Assembly: GCA_042091035.1 (NCBI GenBank)
Contig: JBELIG010000025.1
Span: 1-23,459 of the forward strand
DNA from: AM-2324 sp042091035
GTDB taxonomy: Bacteria > Bacteroidota > Bacteroidia > Chitinophagales > Saprospiraceae
Reading direction: 5' to 3'
Length of the DNA stretch: 23,459 nucleotides
Below, in pieces: positions 8,260-16,028 of the stretch. The notes below the pieces were generated by a model. It made no database searches and was not told the DNA's origin. It was given only the letters and a program-made list of their open reading frames with translations. Numbering within the stretch: position 1 is the stretch's first letter; each line of letters begins with the position of its first letter. The position numbers and the translations under genes are program-made.

Positions 8260-8709
8260 ATGAAAGCAGGACTTATAGCAACGCTTTTAGCAATCCTTGC
8301 AGGAGCAATTGTTCCCGTTCAGGTTGGAGTAAATGCAGTTTTAGATCAGCAACTAAAAAGCCCATTTTTTACTTCCTTTATAGTATTTCTGGTTGGAGCG
8401 ATTGGGATACTTATATCTTTCTTTTTTACTGAAGAAACTCTCCCAACAGTTGTTACTATCAAAGCAAGTAGCTGGTGGTCGTGGCTTGGTGGATTACTGG
8501 GGGCACTTTATATATTATCCTTGATAATTCTTTCTCAATATATTAATATAGGACTATTGACTATTCTTGCTTTGGCTGGCCAATTGGTTATGGCAATAAT
8601 AGTAGATCACTTTGGCTGGTTTGGAGCTAAGGTCAATCCGATTACTTATATGAAAGTATTGGGCTTAATTTTAATAGGCTTTGGCATATATTTGATTAAA
8701 AAGTACTGA
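8260..8709 (+). CDS. Half-size DMT-superfamily transporter (DUF606/YdcZ)
   Basis: A 149-residue inner-membrane protein with five predicted helices (about 4-26, 36-56, 72-92, 97-117, 130-147). It carries the DUF606 signature PVQVGVNAVL (19-28), the WWSWLGGLLGALYI block (72-85) and DHFGWFG (116-122). The family is a half-length relative of drug/metabolite transporters and is expected to work as a dimer; some family members come as two adjacent genes, but here only one copy is present. Substrate is unknown. It follows the decarboxylase gene by 62 bp on the same strand, which could mean export of an amine or import of its precursor, but this is inference from position only. A 260-bp AT-rich gap separates it from ftsK. 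Confidence 0.9.
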   Translation: MKAGLIATLLAILAGAIVPVQVGVNAVLDQQLKSPFFTSFIVFLVGAIGILISFFFTEETLPTVVTIKASSWWSWLGGLLGALYILSLIILSQYINIGLLTILALAGQLVMAIIVDHFGWFGAKVNPITYMKVLGLILIGFGIYLIKKY

Positions 8710-8969
8710 TAATTAAGACTTTAATTGTCGAAAAAAGTACAAACAACCTTCCTTGAGGGGATGATTTACTTAATTTGAAAGTTATTTAGAAAGAGTTGCA
8801 CGTTTTCTATTCCAAAAAACGTTGATATAAAGTACTTGCTTAAGCAATTAATAACCCATATGTAAGCTATATGCTAGGATTTTCAGATAATAAAAAATAA
8901 AATGTGTTATTGTCGAATAAGTTTTTAGTATATATCTTAAATTTACACAAGGAAAACTAATTATACTAC

Positions 8970-11435
8970 ATGGCATCTAAACCAAAGAGAAAGAAGAAAG
9001 CAGGAGATAAGATCGTCGACGAACGGGTTCCTAAACTAACGGGTCTGATGTTGCTATTCATTTCCTTTTTTCTTGGAATGTCTATGATATCCTACCTATT
9101 TACCTGGTCTAGTGATCATGATGTCGTGGATTCTATGTCCTTTTTTAATTTCTTAGGATCAGGAGAAGAGGTAGAAAATTGGCTTGGACTCTTTGGAGCC
9201 ATCATATCGAATTTCTTTATTTATTGGATGTTTGGTTTGCCTTCATTTCTATTAGTATATATGCTAATAGTTGTAGGTTGGCATAAGTTTCAAGGAAAAC
9301 CGACTATGGAAGCAATTCGGAAGGTTCGTATTGCTCTTATCTTTATGGTCGTATTATCAGTATTAGCTGAATTTGTTTTTCCAGGGACAGATTTTCAGGT
9401 CGGAGGATCTATAGGAGAGCTTATTTGTGAGTATTTGAAAGGTAAGCTTGGCATAGCTGGTCTAATATTATTTATTGGGTTTTCTTTGCTCGGGTTACTC
9501 GTATGGCTAATTAATCCAGATTTTTCTCAGATGGGAGCAAAAGAGGTCGCTGAAGAAGGCATGCTCTACATAAAGGAAGTTGCAAAGGGTAAACGCAAAC
9601 TAGAACCTGTAAAACGTGAAAATGGTACTTTTTCTGCAGCGGTTGTTTCTGAAGAAGTCCAAGAAGAAGGAAAACCAAAGACGCTTAGGCCTAGAGATAA
9701 GGCAGCAGTTAATAAAGTAGAAGCGTCTCCTGCCTCTGATAAGGCAAAATTTGTTAGTAAAGGGGAACAGTTATCCTTTGAGGTAGATAGTAAGCAGTCG
9801 AAAAAAGCTAAGCCTAAGTCTTTAGATGCGGAGAATGCAAGTTTGGAGATTACGGATGGTGGTACGGAAGAAAGACAGAATAAATTATCGATAGAAACAG
9901 AGAATAGTGAGAAGTTCGAAGAGTATGATCCTACCTTAGAGCTTTCTAAATATAAGAGCCCAACTGTTGATTTACTGAACGATTATGCGTCCAGTAAGGT
10001 AGAGGTGGATCGCTCAGAGTTGGAAGCTAACAAGGATCAAATTATTGCGACCTTACTGAATTATAAGATTGAGATTACAAAGATAAGAGCTACAGTAGGA
10101 CCCACTGTAACCCTTTATGAGATTATTCCAGCTCCAGGAGTACGTATTTCGAAGATCAAAAATCTGGAAGACGATATAGCACTTTCTCTATCTGCATTAG
10201 GGATTCGGATTATTGCTCCGATTCCAGGTAAGGGTACGATTGGTATAGAAGTACCTAACAAGAAGAAGCAAATAGTATCCCTAAAAGAAGTTTTGCAATC
10301 TGATAAATATAGGGACGCAAAGATGGATTTGCCTATTGCTTTAGGAAAGACTATTTCTGATGAGGTTTTTGTAGCTGATTTAGCTAAGATGCCGCACTTA
10401 CTTGTTGCAGGTGCTACAGGACAGGGTAAGTCCGTTGGTATCAATACGATATTAATGTCATTGCTGTACAAGAAACACCCTTCGCAGGTTAAGCTTGTTC
10501 TTATAGATCCAAAAAAGGTAGAACTATTCCCTTATTCAACGATTGAAAAGTTCTTCCTTGGTGTATTGCCAGATCAAGAAGAACCAATTACAACAGAAAC
10601 AAATAAGGTGGTGAATGTGCTGAATTCACTTTGTATAGAGATGGATAATAGGTATAACCTCTTGAAAAAGGCACACGCTAGAAATCTTAGAGAGTATAAT
10701 GACAAGTTTATAAAACGGAAACTTAATCCTGCTAATGGGCATAGATATTTGCCATTCATTGTATTGGTTGTTGATGAGTTTGCTGATTTGATAATGACTG
10801 CGGGAAAAGAGGTTGAGCTACCAATAGGTAGGCTTGCGCAACTTGCCCGTGCTATCGGTATTCACTTAATCATAGCCACTCAGCGACCATCCGTAAATAT
10901 TATTACAGGTATAATTAAGGCGAATTTCCCTGCGCGTATTGCCTTCAAGGTAACCTCAAAAGTGGATTCTAGAACTATTCTAGATGCAGGAGGTGCAGAC
11001 CAATTGATAGGAAGGGGAGATATGTTATTATCTGTAAATGGAGAGATGGTTAGGTTGCAATGTGCTTTTGTTGATACACCAGAGGTAGAAAAAGTTCTAA
11101 GTCATATCAGTGAACAACCGGGCCATCCAGAACCTTATTTATTACCAGAGTATGTTGGTGACGAGGAAAGCTTTGGAATTTCGAATGTTTCCTACAAAGA
11201 TGTTGATGATCTGTTCAGGGATGCGGCTAGGCTCGTTGTACAGAATCAACACGGATCTACTTCAATGATTCAACGCCGACTTAAATTAGGCTATAATAGA
11301 GCGGGTAGAATTATGGATCAATTAGAGGCCTTTGGAATTGTTGGGCCAAATGAGGGAAGTAAGGCTCGTGAAGTACTAATCTTTGACGAAATGGAGTTAG
11401 AAAGTTACCTAAATGATTTAAAAAACAAGCAGTAA
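8970..11435 (+). CDS. ftsK: DNA translocase FtsK
   Basis: An 821-residue FtsK/SpoIIIE translocase that pumps chromosome termini through the closing septum and coordinates dimer resolution with division. The N-terminal domain has four membrane helices at about 25-45, 75-105, 118-138 and 160-182. A charged linker rich in K, E and S spans about 190-330. The alpha/beta motor follows, with Walker A GATGQGKS (481-488), Walker B LVVDEFAD (599-606), the IIATQRP block (634-640) and the GRGDML segment (681-686). The winged-helix gamma domain that reads orienting sequences lies at about 745-805 (DAARLVV, SMIQRRLKLGYNRAGRIMDQLE). All key residues are intact and length is typical for Bacteroidota. The 260 bp upstream are free of genes and likely hold its promoter. 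The next gene downstream is a phosphoesterase, 56 bp away. Confidence 0.97.
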   Translation: MASKPKRKKKAGDKIVDERVPKLTGLMLLFISFFLGMSMISYLFTWSSDHDVVDSMSFFNFLGSGEEVENWLGLFGAIISNFFIYWMFGLPSFLLVYMLIVVGWHKFQGKPTMEAIRKVRIALIFMVVLSVLAEFVFPGTDFQVGGSIGELICEYLKGKLGIAGLILFIGFSLLGLLVWLINPDFSQMGAKEVAEEGMLYIKEVAKGKRKLEPVKRENGTFSAAVVSEEVQEEGKPKTLRPRDKAAVNKVEASPASDKAKFVSKGEQLSFEVDSKQSKKAKPKSLDAENASLEITDGGTEERQNKLSIETENSEKFEEYDPTLELSKYKSPTVDLLNDYASSKVEVDRSELEANKDQIIATLLNYKIEITKIRATVGPTVTLYEIIPAPGVRISKIKNLEDDIALSLSALGIRIIAPIPGKGTIGIEVPNKKKQIVSLKEVLQSDKYRDAKMDLPIALGKTISDEVFVADLAKMPHLLVAGATGQGKSVGINTILMSLLYKKHPSQVKLVLIDPKKVELFPYSTIEKFFLGVLPDQEEPITTETNKVVNVLNSLCIEMDNRYNLLKKAHARNLREYNDKFIKRKLNPANGHRYLPFIVLVVDEFADLIMTAGKEVELPIGRLAQLARAIGIHLIIATQRPSVNIITGIIKANFPARIAFKVTSKVDSRTILDAGGADQLIGRGDMLLSVNGEMVRLQCAFVDTPEVEKVLSHISEQPGHPEPYLLPEYVGDEESFGISNVSYKDVDDLFRDAARLVVQNQHGSTSMIQRRLKLGYNRAGRIMDQLEAFGIVGPNEGSKAREVLIFDEMELESYLNDLKNKQ

Positions 11436-11436
11436 A

Positions 11437-11462
11437 GAAAACTACACACATAAGGAGTTTTC
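11437..11462. repeat. Short perfect inverted repeat after ftsK
   Basis: GAAAACT (11437-11443) and AGTTTTC (11456-11462) form a 7-bp perfect stem with a 12-base loop, one base after the ftsK stop codon. There is no T-run after it, so it is not a standard terminator. It may attenuate read-through into the phosphoesterase or may be chance. Confidence 0.35.
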
Positions 11463-11491
11463 CTCTAACTGTTTAAAATAGTTGTTCTACT

Positions 11492-12247
11492 ATGAGGATT
11501 CTTCAAATTACTGACCTGCATATCGGAGGAGTGCAAGAAGATACTTTTGGTGTCGATGTCAGAAAGAACTTTGATACAATTCTGGAGAAGGCGAGGAAGA
11601 GTGCTCCAGATCTTATTGTTATTACTGGTGACCTTTGTTTTGAAACCGGGAATAAAGAAATATACTATTGGATTCATTCTAAGCTTGAGTCTTTGAATAT
11701 TCCCTATTCAATAATTGCGGGGAATCACGATGATTCATGCATGATGGCCGAAGTCTTTGGCTTGGATAACCTTATGCAACAGGAAGCTTTGTATTACGGT
11801 CTTATGATAGAAGGACATAAAGTCCTCTATTTGGACACATCAAAAAACTACCTTCCTAAGGATCAGATCGATTGGTTGGAGGACCAACTTAAATCTGGTA
11901 ATGATCGCTTAATTATTTTTATGCATCATCCACCGGCACAGGTAGGAGTTCCTTTCATGGACGAAAATTTTCCGCTTGTAAATTATCTTGAAGTTCAAGA
12001 TCTATTGTTAGAATCAGATAGAGAAGTTCATGTTTTCTGTGGTCATTACCATATTGAAAAAACTATTTGTATTGGCAAATTGAGTATTCATATAACTCCT
12101 TCTACCTTTTTTCAATTGGATCAGCAATCAGAAAGTTTTAAGGTTGATCACCATAATATAGCATATAGACAATTGGATTATACACCATCAAATTTTGATA
12201 CTAAAGTGCATTACTTTAGAGGACACAATCTCAAAAAAGTGATATAA
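11492..12247 (+). CDS. Calcineurin-like metallophosphoesterase (CpdA-like)
   Basis: A 251-residue cytosolic phosphoesterase with the complete two-metal motif set: DLH (8-10), GDL (46-48), GNHD (77-80), HH at 145-146 and GHYH (184-187). The size, order and the MRILQITDLHIGG start fit class III cyclic nucleotide phosphodiesterases of the CpdA/Icc type, which hydrolyse 3',5'-cAMP or related substrates with Fe/Mn. The activity is inferred from family, and other phosphodiester or phosphomonoester substrates are possible. It is on the same strand as ftsK and 56 bp downstream, so it may be partly co-transcribed, with a small inverted repeat between them. A strong two-way terminator follows directly after its stop codon. 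Confidence 0.88.
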   Translation: MRILQITDLHIGGVQEDTFGVDVRKNFDTILEKARKSAPDLIVITGDLCFETGNKEIYYWIHSKLESLNIPYSIIAGNHDDSCMMAEVFGLDNLMQQEALYYGLMIEGHKVLYLDTSKNYLPKDQIDWLEDQLKSGNDRLIIFMHHPPAQVGVPFMDENFPLVNYLEVQDLLLESDREVHVFCGHYHIEKTICIGKLSIHITPSTFFQLDQQSESFKVDHHNIAYRQLDYTPSNFDTKVHYFRGHNLKKVI

Positions 12248-12280
12248 AAAAAGCCATCCCGATTCGGGATGGCTTTTTTT
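12248..12280. terminator. Two-way intrinsic terminator
   Basis: A GC-rich stem GCCATCCCG (12253-12261) / CGGGATGGC (12265-12273) with a 3-base loop has an A-run before and a T-run after it. It separates the convergent phosphoesterase and metalloprotease genes, and the T-run enters the minus-strand stop codon at 12279-12281. Confidence 0.93.
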
Positions 12281-14672
12281 AATGAAAGTGACCACATGCT
12301 CCTATTGGAGAACCATCTGGCATATTTAGTTTTTCAAGCTTAATTAGTGCTGATGGGGTGTTTTTATAGATTCTATACTTCATTGTAAAATAGGTGCTGC
12401 CTGGCACAGATCGAATGGAAGATCCATCTGCTGCATATCTTTCAATACGTTGTATAAGTGCCATTCTAGCAAAAGTAGGAGTCTTTTCATTTACAGCCAG
12501 TGCAAAGTAATGATCAAGTACTTGCGAGACTGTATTCAAAATGATAAGTTCTTGCATTTTACTCCTCGGCTTCTGTTCAAGTACCAGCTTTTCAATTTCA
12601 TCAAGATACTGATCAAGCGAGAATTGAGCTTCATCCAATGCATGTTGTTGGGCGATTCGATTCAATCGGATGGGATGTAGTAAAAAATCATTCACATGAG
12701 CACTCAGACTTTTTGCTGCTGCTACTGGATCAAAGGCACCTCCTGTTTCACTTTTAAAATATTCTCTTCCTCTCGAATATCCATAAGCAGTTGGAGGGAT
12801 CTGATCAATAATCGCCTTAGGAATTTCAAGTTGATCTGGCTGTATTAAACTCAGAAGAGCCATCAAGGCGTCTTTTTGTATTCTGTGATTAACAATGTTA
12901 TTTTCAGTGTCGGAATCTCCTTTTTCTGAATATTGGAATTCAAGCCCACCTATTAGTTTAGCAGTTGCCTCAACTTGATACCTCGGAGCCAAATATATGG
13001 GTACAAAAACTTTCTCAAGTTCAGAAAGTGGCGTCTTGTTGGGAAGAACATTGTCTGAGAAAGAGTTGATAACTGATCGGCGATATTCTATAATCCTTCT
13101 CAATTCTCTAACGGCGTCTGTTCCATTATCCCAGAGATGTGCATAAGGATGGAACCCTGATATTGGTCGAGCATCCTGGTCGGTTATGTATCGTAATTTT
13201 TTGTTATTATTTTCATCAAGAACACTTTGTAAACCCGCTCCCTCATTTTCAAAAACTTGATAGCCATATTTGATAGCTTGTTTGTCCCAGTCACCTATAC
13301 CGTTGTCATAAGCATCGGAAAGACTAATCCCTCCTCTGCTCAATTCAGCCAAAGGGTGTGGATAATCCATTACAGATGCACGTTCATTAGTACTTGCAGC
13401 AAAATTATGTGCAAGTCCAATTGTATGGCCTACCTCATGAGCAGCAAGTTGTCGAAGTCTAGCTAGTGCCATAGCTTCAGCATCTGGGTCAGGTAGATTT
13501 CCGTTCCTGTATGCATTTATCAGGCCAACAGCGATCATGAAATCTTGCCTCACTCTAAGAGATCCTAGACTCACATGACCTTTTATTATCTCTCCAGTTC
13601 GGGGATCCTGAACACTTGCTCCATAGGACCAACCTCTCGTTGATCTGTGCACCCATTGGATCATATTGTAACGAACATCCAGGGGGTCAGCTCCAGCTGG
13701 CAGTTCTCTAACTTGAAAAGCATTTTCGAAACCTGCTGCTTCAAAAGCTTCGTTCCACCATAATGCACCTTCCATTAAAGCGGTTTTTACTGGTTCAGGG
13801 CAACCTGGATCCATATAGTAGATGATGGGTTCTACTGCTTCTGATCGACGCTTATTGGGATATTTTTTCTCTAATCGATGTCTGTTGATGAATCGTTTCT
13901 CTAAAGATTCAGAGATTGGAGTCGCATAGTCATAGTAACTGGTATAAAAGAAGCCACAATCGGGTCTGAATTCCCGCTTGTTATACTTGTTGTCTGGTAA
14001 TTCAATCAGGGAATGGTGTAGTGCCACCGTTGGATAATTTGGCTCCGGAGTTACTGATCTGATGTTAGAGCTTTTGGGTTTTCCCGAAAAGGTTATGTAG
14101 GCTTCTAATTCAATGTTCTCAGGAAAAGTTTTAAGTTGGTCAAAGCGAATGCTACTTCTACTTTTATCTAGGGTATAGGATCCCTGACCTCTCGAAGCTA
14201 AGGTTTCGGAAACTTTGAATAGGTCACTCAATAGCATGGGACTAATATCTACTAATAGTTTGTTGGTAGATTCAGCAGTGATATCAAAGCTAAACAGTAC
14301 AGATCTAGCGAAGGCTTCTTCTACTGATAACTGTTCTAGTTTATTATTCGATTCGGCTCTGTAGTCTGTATTTTTTTGAATCATCAAGATCTTGCTGCCT
14401 TGTCGCTCAAAATAGACTAGCCTACTTGGGCCTAATTTACCCCTGTCTAGACCAATATCGTTAGAACCAAGGCCGTCTGAAAGACTCGCTAGGTACAGAA
14501 ATTCTTTATTGAGGTTTTTGATTTCTAGGTAGACCTTATTGGTCGCACCATCTGAATAGATGGTCATGAAACCAGCTTGTTTTTTCATGTCCTTTGTGAA
14601 GGAATCTATGGTCTTCTGACCTTGGACTATTGAGGAACTCAATAGTAAAACGAATACTATAAAAAATCTCAT
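12279..14672 (-). CDS. Secreted zinc-dependent metalloprotease (DUF5117/DUF5118 type)
   Basis: A 797-residue exported metzincin-like protease. A signal peptide covers about 1-18 (ending in VQG). The N-terminal part (about 25-210) matches the DUF5118/DUF5117 region seen in Bacteroidota zinc proteases. The active site is HEVGHTIGLAH (412-422), giving zinc ligands His412, His416 and His422 and the catalytic Glu413, and a Met-turn follows at Met435 in SVMDYP. The remaining 350 residues are the usual C-terminal extension of this family (DUF4953-like). No T9SS tail is present, so the periplasm or outer-membrane inner face is the likely location. The target is unknown. The gene is alone and divergent from the 116-residue gene (106 bp apart). 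Confidence 0.92.
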   Translation of the reverse strand: MRFFIVFVLLLSSSIVQGQKTIDSFTKDMKKQAGFMTIYSDGATNKVYLEIKNLNKEFLYLASLSDGLGSNDIGLDRGKLGPSRLVYFERQGSKILMIQKNTDYRAESNNKLEQLSVEEAFARSVLFSFDITAESTNKLLVDISPMLLSDLFKVSETLASRGQGSYTLDKSRSSIRFDQLKTFPENIELEAYITFSGKPKSSNIRSVTPEPNYPTVALHHSLIELPDNKYNKREFRPDCGFFYTSYYDYATPISESLEKRFINRHRLEKKYPNKRRSEAVEPIIYYMDPGCPEPVKTALMEGALWWNEAFEAAGFENAFQVRELPAGADPLDVRYNMIQWVHRSTRGWSYGASVQDPRTGEIIKGHVSLGSLRVRQDFMIAVGLINAYRNGNLPDPDAEAMALARLRQLAAHEVGHTIGLAHNFAASTNERASVMDYPHPLAELSRGGISLSDAYDNGIGDWDKQAIKYGYQVFENEGAGLQSVLDENNNKKLRYITDQDARPISGFHPYAHLWDNGTDAVRELRRIIEYRRSVINSFSDNVLPNKTPLSELEKVFVPIYLAPRYQVEATAKLIGGLEFQYSEKGDSDTENNIVNHRIQKDALMALLSLIQPDQLEIPKAIIDQIPPTAYGYSRGREYFKSETGGAFDPVAAAKSLSAHVNDFLLHPIRLNRIAQQHALDEAQFSLDQYLDEIEKLVLEQKPRSKMQELIILNTVSQVLDHYFALAVNEKTPTFARMALIQRIERYAADGSSIRSVPGSTYFTMKYRIYKNTPSALIKLEKLNMPDGSPIGACGHFH

Positions 14673-14778
14673 ATTTTGGTTTGTAAGTTTTAAATGGATG
14701 TTAAAAAAATCGCTATTATTAATATAAGAGTCCTAGTTCTGTGATTATTACCTTAATTTAGCAAAAAAAACAGACTGT

Positions 14779-15129
14779 ATGAGTGATAGGTTAAAGATGC
14801 GAATGTTGGAAAAAGAGTTAGAACCTTATTCAAAAGTACTTACACAAGCTGCAACGACAATTATAGATTCTGATGTTTCTAAGTACCCAATCTTTGTGGT
14901 ACACCAACATCAAATGGATATGGGCATTCTTCTTATTGACAAAGAACAGTTTAAAGGGAATTGGTCTGTCAATGCTTCAAGCCTTGAGGAGTTTGTTACT
15001 AAGAATATTATTGAGCAAGATAAGATTGATGGTTTCATAGACGTTCATAAAAAGAAATCAAATGAATTGTGCCTATTCGTTTTGAGCGAGCTAGGACCTC
15101 AGTTCATTTTTATTCCAAAATCAAAATAG
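14779..15129 (+). CDS. Conserved-looking 116-residue protein upstream of rfbA
   Basis: I do not recognise a named family. The protein is 116 residues, soluble, with no signal peptide or membrane helix. The pattern is an N-terminal helix (about 5-28), then alternating strands and helices (YPIFVVHQH, GILLIDKE, a helix at about 67-80, LCLFVLSELG, FIFIPK), which suggests a small alpha/beta fold. His42 and His44 in HQHQMDMG are the most striking polar cluster. It ends 4 bp before the rfbA start, so the two are almost surely co-transcribed and may be translationally coupled. A role in dTDP-sugar or surface-polysaccharide work is possible from position only. The start ATG at 14779 is the first in the frame and puts the gene 106 bp from the divergent protease. 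Confidence 0.8.
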   Translation: MSDRLKMRMLEKELEPYSKVLTQAATTIIDSDVSKYPIFVVHQHQMDMGILLIDKEQFKGNWSVNASSLEEFVTKNIIEQDKIDGFIDVHKKKSNELCLFVLSELGPQFIFIPKSK

Positions 15130-15133
15130 AAAC

Positions 15134-15994
15134 ATGAAAGGTATTATTCTGGCAGGTGGTTTGGGGACGAGGTTATACCCTCTGACAATGGCTGTAAGTA
15201 AACAATTAATGCCTGTGTATGATAAGCCAATGATTTACTATCCCTTGTCTACGCTTATTTCAGCTGGGATCCGGGAAGTTTTGATTATTTCTACACCTGA
15301 GGACCTTCCAAATTTTGAGAAACTGCTCAAAGATGGCTCAGAATTGGGGATGCGATTTTCATATAAAGCACAGCACGAGCCTAATGGTTTAGCGCAGGCT
15401 TTTGTACTCGGAGAAGAATTTATAGGTGATGATAGTGTTGCTCTTGTGCTAGGGGATAATATTTTTTATGGAACAGATTTAGACAATACATTAAGGAATT
15501 CTGTAGATCCGGATGGTGGGGTAGTATTTGCCTATCGAGTTTCAGATCCGGAGCGATATGGAGTCGTTGAATTTGACTCTGAATTCAAGGCCCTTTCCAT
15601 CGAAGAAAAGCCGCAGCAACCAAAATCGGATTATGCCGTTCCAGGTTTATATTTTTATGATAATTCTGTTATTGAAGTTGCTAAGAATTTAAAACCGAGT
15701 GCAAGAGGCGAATATGAAATAACGGATGTTAATAAGTATTACTTAGAGAAAGGAAAGTTGAAAGTTGGACTTTTGGGCCGTGGTTCCGCTTGGCTAGATA
15801 CTGGAACACATCAATCTTTGATGCAGGCAGGACAGTTTATCCAAGTGATCGAAGAGCGTCAGGGCTTGAAGATTGGTTGTATAGAGGAGCTCGCTTGGGA
15901 GAAGGGTTTTATCGATGATAATCAGTTGCGAAAGCTTGGAGAGAAATACATTAAATCGGGTTACGGAGCATACTTGCTCAACCGTTTAAAATAA
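15134..15994 (+). CDS. rfbA: Glucose-1-phosphate thymidylyltransferase
   Basis: A 286-residue cytosolic nucleotidyltransferase making dTDP-glucose from dTTP and glucose-1-phosphate, the first step to dTDP-L-rhamnose and other deoxysugars for surface polysaccharide. The nucleotide-binding signature GGLGTRLYPLT is at 8-18, KQLMPVYDKPMIYYPL at 23-38, the metal-binding LGDN at 106-109 (Asp108), EEKP at 157-160, the sugar-binding GEYEITDVN at 192-200 and AWLDTGTH at 219-226. Length and motifs are those of RmlA/RfbA. No rfbB, rfbC or rfbD is next to it: it is preceded by a 116-residue unknown gene and followed by a terminator, so the rest of the pathway must be elsewhere. Confidence 0.96.
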   Translation: MKGIILAGGLGTRLYPLTMAVSKQLMPVYDKPMIYYPLSTLISAGIREVLIISTPEDLPNFEKLLKDGSELGMRFSYKAQHEPNGLAQAFVLGEEFIGDDSVALVLGDNIFYGTDLDNTLRNSVDPDGGVVFAYRVSDPERYGVVEFDSEFKALSIEEKPQQPKSDYAVPGLYFYDNSVIEVAKNLKPSARGEYEITDVNKYYLEKGKLKVGLLGRGSAWLDTGTHQSLMQAGQFIQVIEERQGLKIGCIEELAWEKGFIDDNQLRKLGEKYIKSGYGAYLLNRLK

Positions 15995-16028
15995 AAAAAG
16001 CCGACACGCTATGTGTCGGCTTTTTTTA
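15995..16028. terminator. Two-way intrinsic terminator
   Basis: Stem GCCGACAC (16000-16007) / GTGTCGGC (16013-16020), loop GCTAT, flanked by seven A and seven T. It lies between the convergent rfbA and PspC-domain genes. Confidence 0.94.

Noticed and set aside
8226..8432. 68-codon plus-strand frame overlapping the DMT transporter gene
   Set aside because: It is out of frame with a clear DUF606 gene, is rich in Ser/Cys/Arg as expected for a shadow frame, and has no family resemblance.
8710..8969. Possible small gene, RNA or mapped promoter in the 260-bp gap before ftsK
   Set aside because: The region is AT-rich with no convincing reading frame or stable hairpin. TTG at 8910 with TATATCTT at 8931 or TAAATTTA at 8938 are only partial promoter matches with poor spacing.
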